Shown: positions 45,145-56,292 of the stretch, piece after piece
Layout: each line of letters begins with the position of its first letter
Numbering within the stretch: position 1 is the stretch's first letter
Assembly (NCBI GenBank): GCA_025403435.1
Contig: CM046348.1
Span: 25,541,899 to 25,605,898, forward strand
Length of the DNA: 64,000 bases
Direction of reading: 5' to 3'
DNA from: Artocarpus heterophyllus
Lineage: Eukaryota > Streptophyta > Magnoliopsida > Rosales > Moraceae
Made by a program: the position numbers and the translations under genes
The notes under the pieces: generated by a model
The model's database searches: none
Seen by the model: the letters and a program-made list of their open reading frames with translations, nothing else
Told to the model about the DNA's origin: nothing

Positions 45145-47053
45145 TGTGACACCTGTGTTAAGGTAATTAAATTAATTTTTAGTGTGTCAATTAAAAATTT
45201 GTTTCATTTAAAATTTATTTCACAATATTTATTTCTATCTATTTTAAATATTCTAAAATTCTACTATACTTATTTAGTATGTTTACTGAAAAACCTTGGA
45301 ACTTCTAATAAATTTCAAAAATGTCATTTTGGTATTATGTGGGCTGAAGTCTCTAGAGGAGACATGAGGATATCTTTTTCAACTACCCTTGACCCTCCTT
45401 TTCTTTATTTTCTCCGTGACATGCTCCAACATGTCTCTTCCGTAATTGCTTTTATCACTTGTCTTCAAAGATTTCATCTTTTCTTCATTTTTCTTCCACG
45501 GTTCTCACACTCTTCTTCTCATTTCTTTGCTGAAGCAAAATACTTAGAGAACTTCTTCAAGACAGCCATAAAAATCAGCCACCATCACCTCCATTTCAGC
45601 AAGAATTTCAGCCATATTTGAAGTCGTTTTAGAGTCAATTCAAGCTTGATTTTTAACCCAAACTTTGGTGCTTTTCAAAGGAGTTTTGAGGTAGGTTTTC
45701 TTTAATTCAAACTTGGTTTTAGTATGTGTTTTCTTCATGTTTAATGCATAATTTTCGTATTCAAAATTCATGTAAATTTCTAATTATGTTAACATGTATC
45801 TTTGAGCATTTATGTATAAAAACTTGAGTCTTGAGTTGAAACCGACAACCAACATTTATTTTGGTTTGATAATAATATTACAAACATGCTAGGAATGTTT
45901 AAAACTGGTTTCCATAACTTTAAGATTGATGTTTTAATGTTTTGGGCTTGAAGAGCAAACTTAAGCATGTTTTCATCATTATTTGCAAGAAAGCCTAGAG
46001 ATATGGTTTGATGATGATTTTGGTATGAAACTCATAAAAATATGTTTATTGTGATTATATAACGCATGCTGCATATTTTGGAATGGTTTTGAGATTTTGA
46101 ACAATGATAATATTCTTTGGGTTAAAGAAAAACTTGACATTCCATGAACTTGTAATACCTCTTTGGGCAGTGGCACTTTCTTAAAATTCTGGGATTAAAT
46201 GAAAATGAATTTTGTAAATTGGTTTACATATTTAAAAAGTAGACATCCTAAGCTTTCCAATGAGCTATCATGAGCCTAAATCGGAGTTGTATTTTATTTT
46301 CTATGAATTTTTTAATTTTTAGATTGAAAACTAGTAAACCTGCCAATGGCAGTATACCACCCGTCTACCTTAAGTAAACCACCTGTTAACACATGTGCTG
46401 ATAGTAGATAGTTAACCCGCCTTTTTGAAAAAGTATACAACTAGTTTGCCAAGGTATACCAGCTGCTAACCTAAACCAAGAACCTAACTTTGCTCACCTC
46501 CTAATTCCTTAATGTCTTGCAACCTTTCCAACACTATCCTAAGTGATTTATGAATCTTGTTAGAAACTAAAACATATAGATTACTTATATGTATTTTATA
46601 TTGTGTTTAAGACAAAAATTGTTTACTTTGGTATTCAAAAAGAAATTTGCATAAAAGCTTTAATGGCACACTAATAAGATGGATTTACACATGATTTATT
46701 TATGAATATGGTCGTATGTTGTGCTTTCGTTTTAATTCTCCTTATGCACGCCTTAGGACCACGAGAGTGTGGAGCTAACGTTAATTGATTTTGGGATTAA
46801 AAGATTGTTGATAAGCTTGAAAGGTAGGGATTCTTTTACTCATCTTTTGTGAGGTTTTGATAAATTAAAATTTAGTTGTTTTACGTTGCAAGCTATGTAT
46901 ATTATATTTTGAATATATATATATATATATATATATTTTTTTTATTTGAAAGTTTTCATTTGAGTCCCGGGCAACCTTATTTTTGAATTTTTTTATTTTT
47001 GATTTTTATTTTAATTCATTAAAAACTGTTAACCCCTATATAGGGGCGTTATA
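45145..47053 (+). repeat. C 5' LTR (1909 bp)
   Basis: Collinear and visibly very similar to the right LTR over its first 1.7 kb. Lacks about 870 bp present at 53216-54085; the join lies in an (AT)n run near 46911-46936. Carries GGAGCTAACGT at 46771-46781. The ORF at 45184-45621 lies within the LTR and is incidental. Confidence 0.88.
46340..46475 (+). repeat. Degenerate GTWWACC cluster in C LTR
   Basis: Closely spaced units GTATACC, GTCTACC, GTAAACC, GTTAACA, GTTAACC and GTATACC occur in about 135 bp. The copy in the right LTR is at 52640-52770. It occupies a place comparable to the GCCGAA clusters of E1 and B but has a different sequence. Confidence 0.55.
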
Positions 47054-47060
47054 GAATTTT

Positions 47061-47072
47061 TGGTATCAAAAC
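47061..47072 (+). other. C primer-binding site
   Basis: TGGTATCAAAAC, seven bases after the LTR, is the best match in the window to the initiator-tRNA site TGGTATCAGAGC. Confidence 0.75.
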
Positions 47073-48240
47073 CTAGGTTCGGTTAACCTAGGGAATGTGG
47101 CACCACTTTAAAAATCTGTTTTCGAGATGGTTTTAAAGTTTAAATTTTAATGTCATCATCAAAATGAACCTGCAGGTTGATTTATACAGTCCAAGAGGAT
47201 TTAACATGAAAAGGCCCTAGAATAGAAGTATTAACGGTTATGTGACTGCAATGATTATGTAGAATGAAAGTATTAATGGTTATGTAGGAATAATAATTAT
47301 AAGGAATGGGTTTATATGTAGAATGCTTATGAGAGATTCGTATAATGCTAGGATTTATAAGCATTTCTAATTCGTATAGAATGATGAGAAATTCACATAG
47401 ATACGAGGATTCAAGGGCCGTTTATCTTGTGAAAAATAATGAGAAATATAAGGTTTGAGTTGTTGATTTCAAAATTTTGCCTAGTTATGTTAAATTCTTC
47501 ATAATTGATTTAAACCTATGTAGCGATTATGCGTGTACTTGACAGAATGTTTAAGTCTTGGTAAATTTTCTTATAGGTTCCATTTACTTAAGCAATATGA
47601 GATAAGTTAGAAATTCATGGTATTGAATCTTAACAAGGATAAATGTTAGTGTTTTGGTCTATTGAGATTGTGTAAAGGCAAAGAATGCTTAAATTTCAAG
47701 GTTAGAATATTTTGTTGCATACATTGTGTTTAAGTGAAGCCAATGATCTTTATGAATAAATATAGTGTGAAAAGAAGTTTCATTAAGTAAATCATAATAT
47801 TTAGGGCACCAGTGATGATTTTGGAATCTTTATAATGAAAGGTTTAATCTATAGATGCTTAAATGTGAATCTCTTGGTCGCTTAAGGATTTGTTATATAA
47901 GAAAATTAAAGATTGTATAAGTGGGATTGTGAGGATAATAGATGTCCTTAAGTATAATATTAATGGTCTTTGCTCTTTGATATGGTCTATGTTGGAAGAC
48001 AGAAAATATATTGATTTTAAGACTAGTTACATTCAAAACTCTTGGTAGTATTAATGATAGATCTATATTAATGGATATTGAGTAGTAAGGATAAGATTGG
48101 AGTGTTTGTATTGCTCAATAATGTTTTGATTAAAACAAATTATTTAAGTTAGAAGAGGATTTTGTTATGATATGATTTGGATAACATTCAAGGGAACTTA
48201 TGATTTTTATTAAATTGGGTTTTGTCATTTATTTTGGTCA
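47073..48240 (+). other. C leader, non-coding
   Basis: No gag or other ORF of note. A weak tandem duplication of about 45 bp lies at 47225-47310 (GTATTAAYGGTTATGT units). The rest is AT-rich and unrecognised. Confidence 0.6.
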
Positions 48241-48663
48241 ATTATGTTTTAAGCGGCCTTCAAATTGGGCTTAAGATTTGTATAAGTTGAGTTCCAAATT
48301 CGTGCTTGTTATTTAACTCATTCCAAATGTATTAAGGCCCGAAACAACTCGACCCATTTCAGCTTAAAACATTTGGGCCTAGTCTAAATCCTGAATTAGT
48401 TTGACTCACATTGTCTCTCCCACGTGGCCTCTATACGTGTCATCGACAATAGTTTAATCATTGTTTACATATACGTCTACTGTGCATAGGAGCTTATTTC
48501 TCTAAGTTTACTCTCTCTTAATTTGTTATTCTCTCTCTAAATCACAAATCCTCTTCTTTCTCTCTAAAAATTCTTCTTTCTCTCTAAAAGGAGAAGGAAT
48601 TCTAGGATTCTGCAACTTATTGTCTCAAATTTTCCTTTCTATTTACTCTTCTTTCATTTTATC
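48240..48663 (+). promoter_or_regulatory. Host-like promoter and leader inside C
   Basis: Contains TTGGGCTTAAG (about 48262) and TTTGGGCCTAG (about 48371), like plant site II elements, and the G-box core CCACGTGGCC (about 48420). A pyrimidine-rich leader of TCTCTCTAAA repeats (48520-48600) leads to the ATG at 48664. This layout is typical of plant nuclear gene promoters rather than retroelement interiors. Inferred only. Confidence 0.4.
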
Positions 48664-49142
48664 ATGGACCCAAAGTACCAACACTTGAGAAAGTATTTCT
48701 CATCACTCTCTCAAAAGATTCTCAGAAAAAAATACAAGGCTAGGATCACTCGGTTGTGGATTCTTATGCGTTTTGGCATCCCTTGTAATGTGAAAATGCT
48801 GATAGAAAGGAAGATCTGTCTAAGTGACTTTAGTCAAGATGCGGTTTACCAGGAATGGGTACCAGTCATAGTGCGATGAAAAGAAGAGCTTGTGCTATCA
48901 TAGTCACTTGTAACAAATGTGGAAGACAAAATTGTAACGGTAAATGTACTTCACCATGTTTTATGTCTACGAATAGAGAGGATAAAATATGGTTTTGTAA
49001 TGATAGATTTCAAAAGAGAACTTCGATAACATCTATCCTCCTCTTCATGGTCACCCTAGTGGATATGTTCAATGAACTATTTTTAAACTCTGGCCTAAAT
49101 TTCACACAAAAAGACAACGCCTCAGAAATATGGTATTTCTAG
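48664..49142 (+). pseudogene. Short ORF pair with Cys-rich basic protein; possible Betaflexiviridae-like nucleic-acid-binding protein relic
   Basis: Two overlapping ORFs (48664-48879 and 48855-49142) in different frames look like one broken gene. The first is basic and helical (RKYFSSLSQKILRKKYKARI). The second has KRR at residues 9-11, then Cys at 19, 22, 27, 31 and 35 (C-x2-C-x4-C-x3-C-x3-C). A basic patch directly before a small Cys cluster after a helical region recalls the 3'-terminal Cys-rich proteins of carla- and vitiviruses, and endogenous flexivirus-like sequences are known in plants. No other viral gene is nearby. A host zinc-binding peptide or chance are real alternatives. Confidence 0.3.
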
Positions 49143-49842
49143 ATCCTGTTTGCCAAGCTATAAGAAAACTGGATGGGGAATAATCCATCACTTTATAAAG
49201 GTTGTTTAGTCTTTGCTTATTTGAAACAGTTTCAGTTGATGTTCAACAGTGTGTTTTTCTTTTACTCAAATATTTGCCTTTATGTTCGAAATAATTGTGA
49301 TTATTAGATTGATAAAATAAGTTTTAGTATCTCATTTAATTTATGGTTTTCTTAAATATATATTAATAAAATATATTATCTTATCAGGCACGTCATATAC
49401 AGTACAGTAACATGTTTGAATTTTAAAAATTTATCCATATATTTCAAGATTTGTGTCTCAAATTTCAAAAGTTCTACAGTATTTGTCATTTATATTGAAT
49501 TTCTAAACTTGATGTATATTTGTTAAAAGGTCTGCAGTTGTGTCAAGAGGTTCTTCTGTCAAACTATTCTCAATTGTCAAAAGTTATACAATTAGAGTCT
49601 AATCTTTTTCAAAAAGTGAATTAGATTTTCTATAAACTATCAATTACCTTATCTTACTTTCTTACCCGCACAAGATTTTGTTTAAATCTTTGGATTACCT
49701 TTTCATTTCCTACTCATCTGTCTCTTTAGTCCCTTTTGCGTATTCCTCATCCTTAAAATCTCATGTAGAACCTGAAGTCTAAGTGGAGCATACATAAAGC
49801 AATCATTTATATAAACCAAATATGTCTACCTCTTAGTCCATC
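49143..49842. other. Non-coding spacer between the Cys-rich ORFs and the LOG copy
   Basis: AT-rich, no ORF of note. A pyrimidine-rich run at about 49680-49760 precedes the LOG start and could be its leader or promoter. Confidence 0.5.
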
Positions 49843-50464
49843 ATGAAAATAAAGAATGTCTGTGTCTTTTGTGGTTCCAGCCTTAGAAAAGATAAAGCCT
49901 ATGTAGAAGCTGCAAAACACTTAGGGCAAGTCCTAGAAGATTAACATAATCTATGGAGGTGGTAGTATAAAAATAATGGAAAATATGACGCTAGCAGCTA
50001 GGTCTAGTGACGCCACAACTGTAGGGATTTGGCCTCATATTCTAGCTGAAGGAAACCTTTATAAGGAAACCATAAGTAAGGAAAAAGGACTCAAAAACAT
50101 CCCTAGAAATCTTAAAGCCATAATCAATAATTCTGATAGTTTTATAGCATTACCTGGTGGTCTAGGTACCCTTGAGAAAATATCCGTTGTTGCTTGTAAG
50201 CAATTATTAGGCTTTCATGTCAAACCCTTAGGACTACTAAATGTAAATGGTTTTTATGATGGTCTTTTGAAATTTCTAGATTACGCTGTGGAAGAAAACA
50301 TCATTGCAGAACCGGAGAGACAAATCTTCGTTACTGCTTCAACAGTTGAGGAATTGCTAGATAAGATGCAAATCATACATCTGAAATCCGACACTGCAAC
50401 ATCCAAGCTTGAATGGGAAAGGGAAAGCTGGAAGCGGCCAATTGATTTGAATCTCCATCTGTAA
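49843..50464 (+). pseudogene. LOG-like: LOG-family (cytokinin riboside 5'-monophosphate phosphoribohydrolase) retrocopy, broken
   Basis: LOG enzymes release active cytokinin bases from their nucleotides in the cytosol. ATG 49843 starts MKIKNVCVFCGSS, the conserved N-terminus, but TAA at 49942-49944 ends it. The reading continues in another frame with IIYGGGS (about 49945) and runs to TAA after 50461. The family motif PGGxGTxxE reads PGGLGTLEK (50153-50179), so the catalytic Glu is Lys. The GLMG after YGGGS is also lost. GLLNVNGFYDGLLKFLDYAV is well conserved. Overall length is near the usual 200-220 residues. No introns are present, although plant LOG genes have several, so it looks like a reverse-transcribed copy carried by element C. 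Confidence 0.82.
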
Positions 50465-50599
50465 TCTTTTAGTTTTATCTATGGCATGTAGGCATGTGTG
50501 TCCGTATTTTGTGTGTCACGAATAATCATTTACCTTGCACTTTGTATTTCTTATGGTATGTCGTTATTAAAACTTTTAGATTCATTGAGCCTAATGTCG

Positions 50600-50748
50600 G
50601 GATGGCTGGATACGGAGCACTTGATGCTCTTGAAACGCATCCTACTTAAGGTCCAATCTTTTGTTTATTGATGTTTTTGTATTCTCTAAAAATGCATGAT
50701 ATGGATAGCTGAATATACGAAGTGCCTTGTACTCTCGAAACGTATCAG
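50600..50748 (+). repeat. Two-copy imperfect tandem repeat downstream of the LOG copy
   Basis: GATGGCTGGATACGGAGCAC...CTCTTGAAACGCATC is repeated about 102 bp later as GATAGCTGAATATACGAAGT...CTCTCGAAACGTATC. It could belong to a captured 3' untranslated region. Confidence 0.6.
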
Positions 50749-50749
50749 T

Positions 50750-51412
50750 ATCATGTTTGTACTGTGTAGCATTCTGTTAATGTTATGTGGAAGTACCAAA
50801 GTCAGTTGTGGGAATGTTTTGTAAGAAATATGAGTATATTATTTAGGTTGAACATTTGTGTCATGAGGATAGCTGTTTAATAAAGAATCTGTCATGTTTG
50901 TTTGCAACTACGAAATTTCATCTAATATCTCTATCTATGAACAAGTTTAATGTATGGTTTTGAATAGAAGTGTTTGTGATATATGTTTCATGATTATGTT
51001 TTAGTTTATTAGTTGAAATATGAAATCAACTATCTTTGACTTTTCCTTACTCAGAAAAGAAAAGGAACCTAAAGACGAAGTATACAAAATTTCCCTAGCA
51101 ATCTCCTTAAATGTAATTGTAAATCATAGTCCATGGACAATAAAGGACTAGAATCATGGTATGGTCAATATGTATGCCTAATTAGATTCCTAGATCATTA
51201 TACGGTGTTGTAAGTTGGAACCTGTTAGAAATACTCTTATTGAGGGATTTAATATTCAGAGTGAGATTGAAATTCAAGTAAATAAGTGGAGATACGACAA
51301 CTTAAATTTGGAGAACAAACAACATTGACGGTTTAGACTTGGAATTGGAATTATAATGGAATTGAGATTTTTACTAGTATTGCTAGATTTGGAATTTCAA
51401 TGACGAAATTTC
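50750..51412 (+). other. C interior after the cargo, non-coding
   Basis: AT-rich sequence without ORFs. Towards its end it resembles the chromovirus segment between pol and polypurine tract (CGAAATTTCTTTAAGG). Confidence 0.5.
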
Positions 51413-51429
51413 TTTAAGGGGGCTAGAGC
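51413..51429 (+). other. C polypurine tract
   Basis: TTAAGGGGGCTAGAGC precedes the right LTR and is comparable to the tracts of E1, A and B. Confidence 0.75.
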
Positions 51430-54207
51430 TGTGACACCTGTTATTTCCTAATGGGTATTAAAGTAATTAAATTAATTTTTAGTGTGCCAATCAAAAATTT
51501 GTTTCATTTAAAATCCATTTCACAATATTTATTTCCATCTATTCTTAAATTTTCTAAAATTCTCATATACTTATTTAGTATGTTTATTGAAAAGTCTTGG
51601 AACTTCTAATAAATCTCGAAAATGCCGTTTTGGCATTATGTGGGCTAAAGTCTCCAGAGGAAACATGAGGATATCTTTCCCAACTACCCTTCACCCTTTT
51701 CTTTATTTCCTCCATGACATGCTCCAACATGTCTTCTTCATAATCGCTTCTATCACTTCTTTTCAAAGACTTCATCTTTTCTTCCTTTTTCTTCCACGGT
51801 TCCCACACTCTTCTTCTATTTCTTTGTTGAAGCAAAATACTTAGAGAACTTCTTCAAGACAGCCATAAAAATCAGCCACCATCACCTCCATTTCAGCAAG
51901 AATTTTAGCCATATTTGAAGCCATTTTAGAGTCAATTCAAGCTTGATTTTTAACCCAAACTTTGGTGCTTTTCAAAGGAGTTTTGAGGTAGGTTTTCTTT
52001 AATTCAAACTTGGTTTTAGTATGTGTTTTCTCTATGTTTAATGCATAATTTTTGTATTCAAAATTCATGCAAATTTCTAGTTATGTTAACATGCATCTTT
52101 GAGCATTTATGTACAAAAACTTGAGTCTTGAGTTGAAACCGACAGCCAACCTTTATTTTGGTTTGATAACAATATTACAAACATGCTAGGAATGTTTAAA
52201 ACTGGTTTTCATAACTTTAAGATTGATGTTTTACTGTTTTGAGCTTGAAGAGCAAACTTAAGCATGTTTTCATCATTATTTGCAAGAAAGCCTAGAGTAT
52301 GGTTTGATGATGATTTTGGTATAAAACTCATGAGAATATGTTTATTATGATTATATAATACATGCTGCATATTTTGGAATGGTTTTGAGATTTTGAACAA
52401 GGATAATCTGCTTTGGGTTAAAGAAAAACTTGACATTCCATGAACTTGCAATACCTTTTTGGGCAGTGGCTCTTTCTTGAAATTCTTGGATTAAACTAAA
52501 ATAAACTTTGTAAATTGGTTTACATATTTAAAAAGTAGACATCCTAAGCTTTCCAATGAGCTATCATGAGCCTAAATCAGAATTGTATTTTATTTTCTAT
52601 AAATTTTTTAATTTTTAGATTAAAAACTAGTAAAACTGCCAGTGGCAGTATACCACCCGTCTACCTTAAGTAAACCACTTGTTAACCTATGTGCTGATTG
52701 TAGATAGTTAACCAGCCTTTTTGCAAAAGTATACAACTAGTTTGCCACAGTATACCAGCTGCTAACCTGAACCGAGAACCTAACTTTGCTCACTTCCTAA
52801 TTCTTTAATGTCTTGCAACCTTTTCAACACTATCCTAAGTGATTTATGAATCTTGTTAGAAACTAAAACATATAGATTACTTATATGTATTTTATATTGT
52901 GTTTAAGACAAAAATTGTTTACTTTGGTATTCAAAAAGAAATTTACATAAAAGTTTTAATGGCACACTAGTAAGATGGATTTACACATGATTTATTTATG
53001 AATGTGGTCATATGTTGTGCTCTAGTTTAAATTCTCCGTATGCACGCCTGCCTTAGGACCAAGGGAGTGTGGAGCTAACGTTAATTGATTTCGGGATTAA
53101 AAAATTGTTGATAAGCTTAGAAGGTAGGGATTCTTTTACTCATCTTTGTGAGGTTTTGATAAATTAAAATTTAGTTGTTTTATGTTGCAAGCTATCTATA
53201 TTATATTTTTAATATATATATATATGACTATATCTATAACATGATGATGTAAAACTCGTCCTGTATGGTACAACGAGGAATATAATAATTTAACAAATGT
53301 TATTGTAAATTGAGAAGCATGATTAGGAAAACTAACTCTATAAATAATAATTGAATATAGAGAAGTGGTAAGACGGGAAAAGGGCGGCAGTTACGTCCTT
53401 AGGCATGAATACCCTAAAAGGAAAAATAGGAAAAGGTGATGACGCTCCCTTGGGTCGAAAGTCCCAAAACGCACTGTACAGGAATCGACTTGGTGAAGAC
53501 TCGAGGCTTGATGTCCCTTCACTAGAACACCCTTGGAATGTTTAGAGGGTGATTATGCGCGCCCTTTTGGGTTTCGTTGAGTTGAGTTATATGATATTCT
53601 ATTTCACGGTGGATATAGATGAGCATAATTGAATCATAAATTAATATGTATATTTATACATATGTATGAAACTTGGTAAGAATGATCATAAGATATCCAC
53701 CGGAATTGAACATGATAAAATTGATGAATAATGATGAGAACTAACTAACCATGCAGGTTTTAATGTGGTAAGGATAAAAACATAAAGGTGAATAATGGTT
53801 TTTCCTACTAAGAATGTTGTCGCTGATTCCCTTATATTTTTATCTTTTCAGGACTCAGTAAGTGTGAGGTGACTACGAGAAAAATAGTTGAAGAAGCTAT
53901 ATAGTTATATTTCGTTGGAACTGTTTCAATTGTTAAGAATGTTCTTCATGATGATGTAAGCATCAATTGTTATTTTTTGTGACTGTGTTAAGATATGTTG
54001 AGGGTTAAAATGATTATGACGACAGTTTTATGTTATTAAATTTAAGGTGCTACATTAAACTGTAGTTTAATTATTGTTTATATTTTTAGTTTTGATTTAA
54101 GAGTTTTCATTTAAGTCCCGAACAACCTTATTTTTGAATTTTTTTTTAATTTCTGATTTTTATTTTAATTCGTTAAAAACTATTAACCCTCATATAAGGG
54201 CGTTACA
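51430..54207 (+). repeat. C 3' LTR (2778 bp)
   Basis: TGTGACACCTG to GGGCGTTACA. The full-length version: the 53216-54085 segment missing from the left LTR is present here and, reversed, in remnant D. GGAGCTAACGT lies at 53071-53081. ORFs at 51584-51844 are within the LTR and incidental. Confidence 0.88.
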
Positions 54208-54954
54208 TATATGTTAGTTTTTAAGTTGATTTTATTTTTGTGGACACTGATGATGAGTGATTAAGAAAAGTGTAACTATAGAGTATAGTAAGATGCATCT
54301 TGTATAGGTAGAATTTCTTGTAATGACCAATGAAAAAAATAAATAATAAATATCTTACATAAAGAATATTTTAAAAATAAAAATTATATACTATGATGGT
54401 TTAGTGAATGGTTTGCAAGGTTTAGAAGTTCAAATTACTAACAAACCACCTAAAATATTTTTGTAAAAAACCATCCAAACTGTCCAAATGAAAAGAAAAA
54501 CCACCGGTTTGGTTTGGATTGTTTGGACAGATTACCGGATTTTTTAAACACCCCTAAAGGGGACAAAACCAACTACGAATTAGTAATATGGCAAACTTAT
54601 CAAAGAATAACAAAACCCAGACCATTATCAAACATACGACTACAAACAAATAGATTTTTCTAAATACACATCAAAATTAATTACAAAAGTGAAAGAAAAA
54701 ATCAGCATTAACTATTGAGAAATAACATAAAAAGTCACGTACAACTAACTCCATTTCAACAAAAACACCTGAAAAATACATTTCAGCAAAAAATGGAAGG
54801 AATAAAAACCCTAATTTTTACCCTTTTGTTCATGTCAGTATAAAATCGAGCTTTATTGGACCTTTTCTCTATAACACAATGTGGTTTTCACTCTGTATTA
54901 AATGCATCATTTGGTCTTAAACGGCTTAAATCAAGGAACGTTAACATCTCTAAA
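54208..54954. other. AT-rich intergenic stretch with possible hAT-type end
   Basis: No gene. ACCGGTTTGGTTTGGATTG near 54505 followed by AACACCCCTA (54545-54555) resembles the terminal part of common plant hAT-type MITEs, but the opposite end was not found. Confidence 0.35.
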
Positions 54955-55817
54955 ATCTAAAATTTGTTGCATTTGCCAGAATGAGGAGGAACCACAACTC
55001 ACGCACTCTTCCACCGCAACAAGGCTCAAGAAATTTGGTCTCTCTCTACTTGTTGGGCCATCCTTAGGAATGCACTACTAGATCTTTTGCTGCCCTAGCT
55101 GATTTTTCAAGACTCGCAGCACGAAAGCTGAATTTGAGTTGTTCTCCATCATCCACTGGCAGAGATGGTTTAACAGAAATCAACTTCTTCATCAGGCTAA
55201 ATTCTATGAACCGGGGATTATTCTTCAAAAGGCAAGTTGCTGCCTGAGTGATATCAGATCTCTCAACATCAAAGTAATATCTCCTGCCTCCCAAGCCTCT
55301 GCCTCTTCTTCCTGATGGTTTCCCCCTCTGCAAGGCACTCTCAAACTCAATGTTGACGCTTCGCAATGGTATCGGCTATGTGGGAATTGAGGTCTTAATT
55401 CGAGATTTTGAGGGAGATGTCCTAGGTGCCATGACAAAAGAGTTGTAAGAAATTTCTCTGTAATTGATAGTGAATTGACCATGATGGTCTTGCTTTTGGT
55501 TTGGAAATAGGTTTAAACGTTAAACTCATTGAGGGTGATTGCCTTTCAGCCATCAATGCCTTGGACATTTAAAACCCCTTTTCCCTTGGTGATAGTATTA
55601 TCTCGGATGTAAAACACTATTGTGATGTAGTAGGTGATGGCTCCCGTAGTTTTATCCCTCGAACAGGGAACAATGTTGCCCACCTTCTAGCAAAATTTGC
55701 CCTCTCCTCTACGGAGGATGGATTTTGGTTTGAAGAGAGTCCTACTGGTATTGTCTCTACAGTTTTGGCAGACTATTGTAATTGAAGTTTATCCATTTTC
55801 CCCCCTCAAAAAAAAAA
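54955..55817 (+). pseudogene. LINE relic: zf-RVT and RNase H domain with poly(A) tail
   Basis: On the plus strand a zinc-binding reverse-transcriptase domain (C-x2-C near 54968, then FHRNKAQEIWSLS after a frame change near 55008) leads into an RNase H-like domain. TLKLNVDAS is near 55336; IRDFEGDVLGAMTKEL near 55400; IEGDCLSAINALDI near 55523; FIPRTGNNVAHLLAKFALSS near 55652. The reading ends with LADYCN and TGA about 55785-55787, and a poly(A) run follows at 55808-55817. This is the C-terminal end of a plant L1-type ORF2, which copies RNA at nicked target DNA. Frame changes and stops make it dead. Minus-strand ORFs here are shadows. Confidence 0.78.
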
Positions 55818-56292
55818 GCACCATTAACCCCCTCCACCTCCCACTTGTCTCAAATAATAACTTTACCTTCTCAGAGATCTTCACCCTTCACCCTTCATTT
55901 TAATCTAAACGGTTACATATCAAAAGGGCCGTCCATTTTTATTTTTTTTTTCAGGGTAAGGATGGTAGACTGACCCCTCTAAAACGGTCTCCAACTCAAA
56001 ATTTTATTAAAGAAAAGAAAGGTCTGGGGTGGTGGGATAGCCAGAAGGGACACCTTGAATAATATTTCCTCCATGACCAAATGCAAAAGGAAATATATAT
56101 AAACAAAGAAAAGATTAGCAATTTAGCAATAGCACATTTTCAAGTGAAGACGACAACTAGAATTCCAAGCACATTTAATATAATCAATGATTCTATCAAA
56201 AAAGAAAGAAAGAAAGAAACTAACATATAGCAAGAATCAAACTCAATTTTCAAAATTTTGAATCTAGTTTTCAGAAAATTTGCACAGAGGAA
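55818..56292. other. Intergenic, no feature recognised
   Basis: CT-rich then AT-rich sequence with a GAAA run near 56205. No ORF or structure of note. Confidence 0.5.

Larger units (their letters stand above)
45145..54207 (+). mobile_element. Element C: non-autonomous LTR retrotransposon with non-retroviral cargo
   Basis: Complete structure: direct LTRs (45145-47053, 51430-54207), initiator-tRNA-type primer site (47061), polypurine tract (51413-51429) and TATAT target duplication. LTR ends (TGTGACACC...GGGCGTTAYA) and the sequence before the right LTR (GACGAAATTTCTTTAAGG) are chromovirus-like. The 4376-bp interior has no gag, protease, RT or integrase. Instead it contains a promoter-like stretch, a Cys-rich ORF pair and an intronless LOG-type copy. 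Such an element would need Tekay-type machinery in trans. Confidence 0.85.

Noticed and set aside
45184..45621. ORF of 145 codons near the start of C's left LTR
   Set aside because: Phe/Leu/Ser-rich, inside an LTR, and broken in the right LTR (51584-51844 region); not a conserved protein.
55064..55482. Overlapping minus-strand ORFs of 85-100 codons
   Set aside because: The plus strand encodes the LINE zf-RVT and RNase H domains here, and the minus ORFs have no recognisable family.
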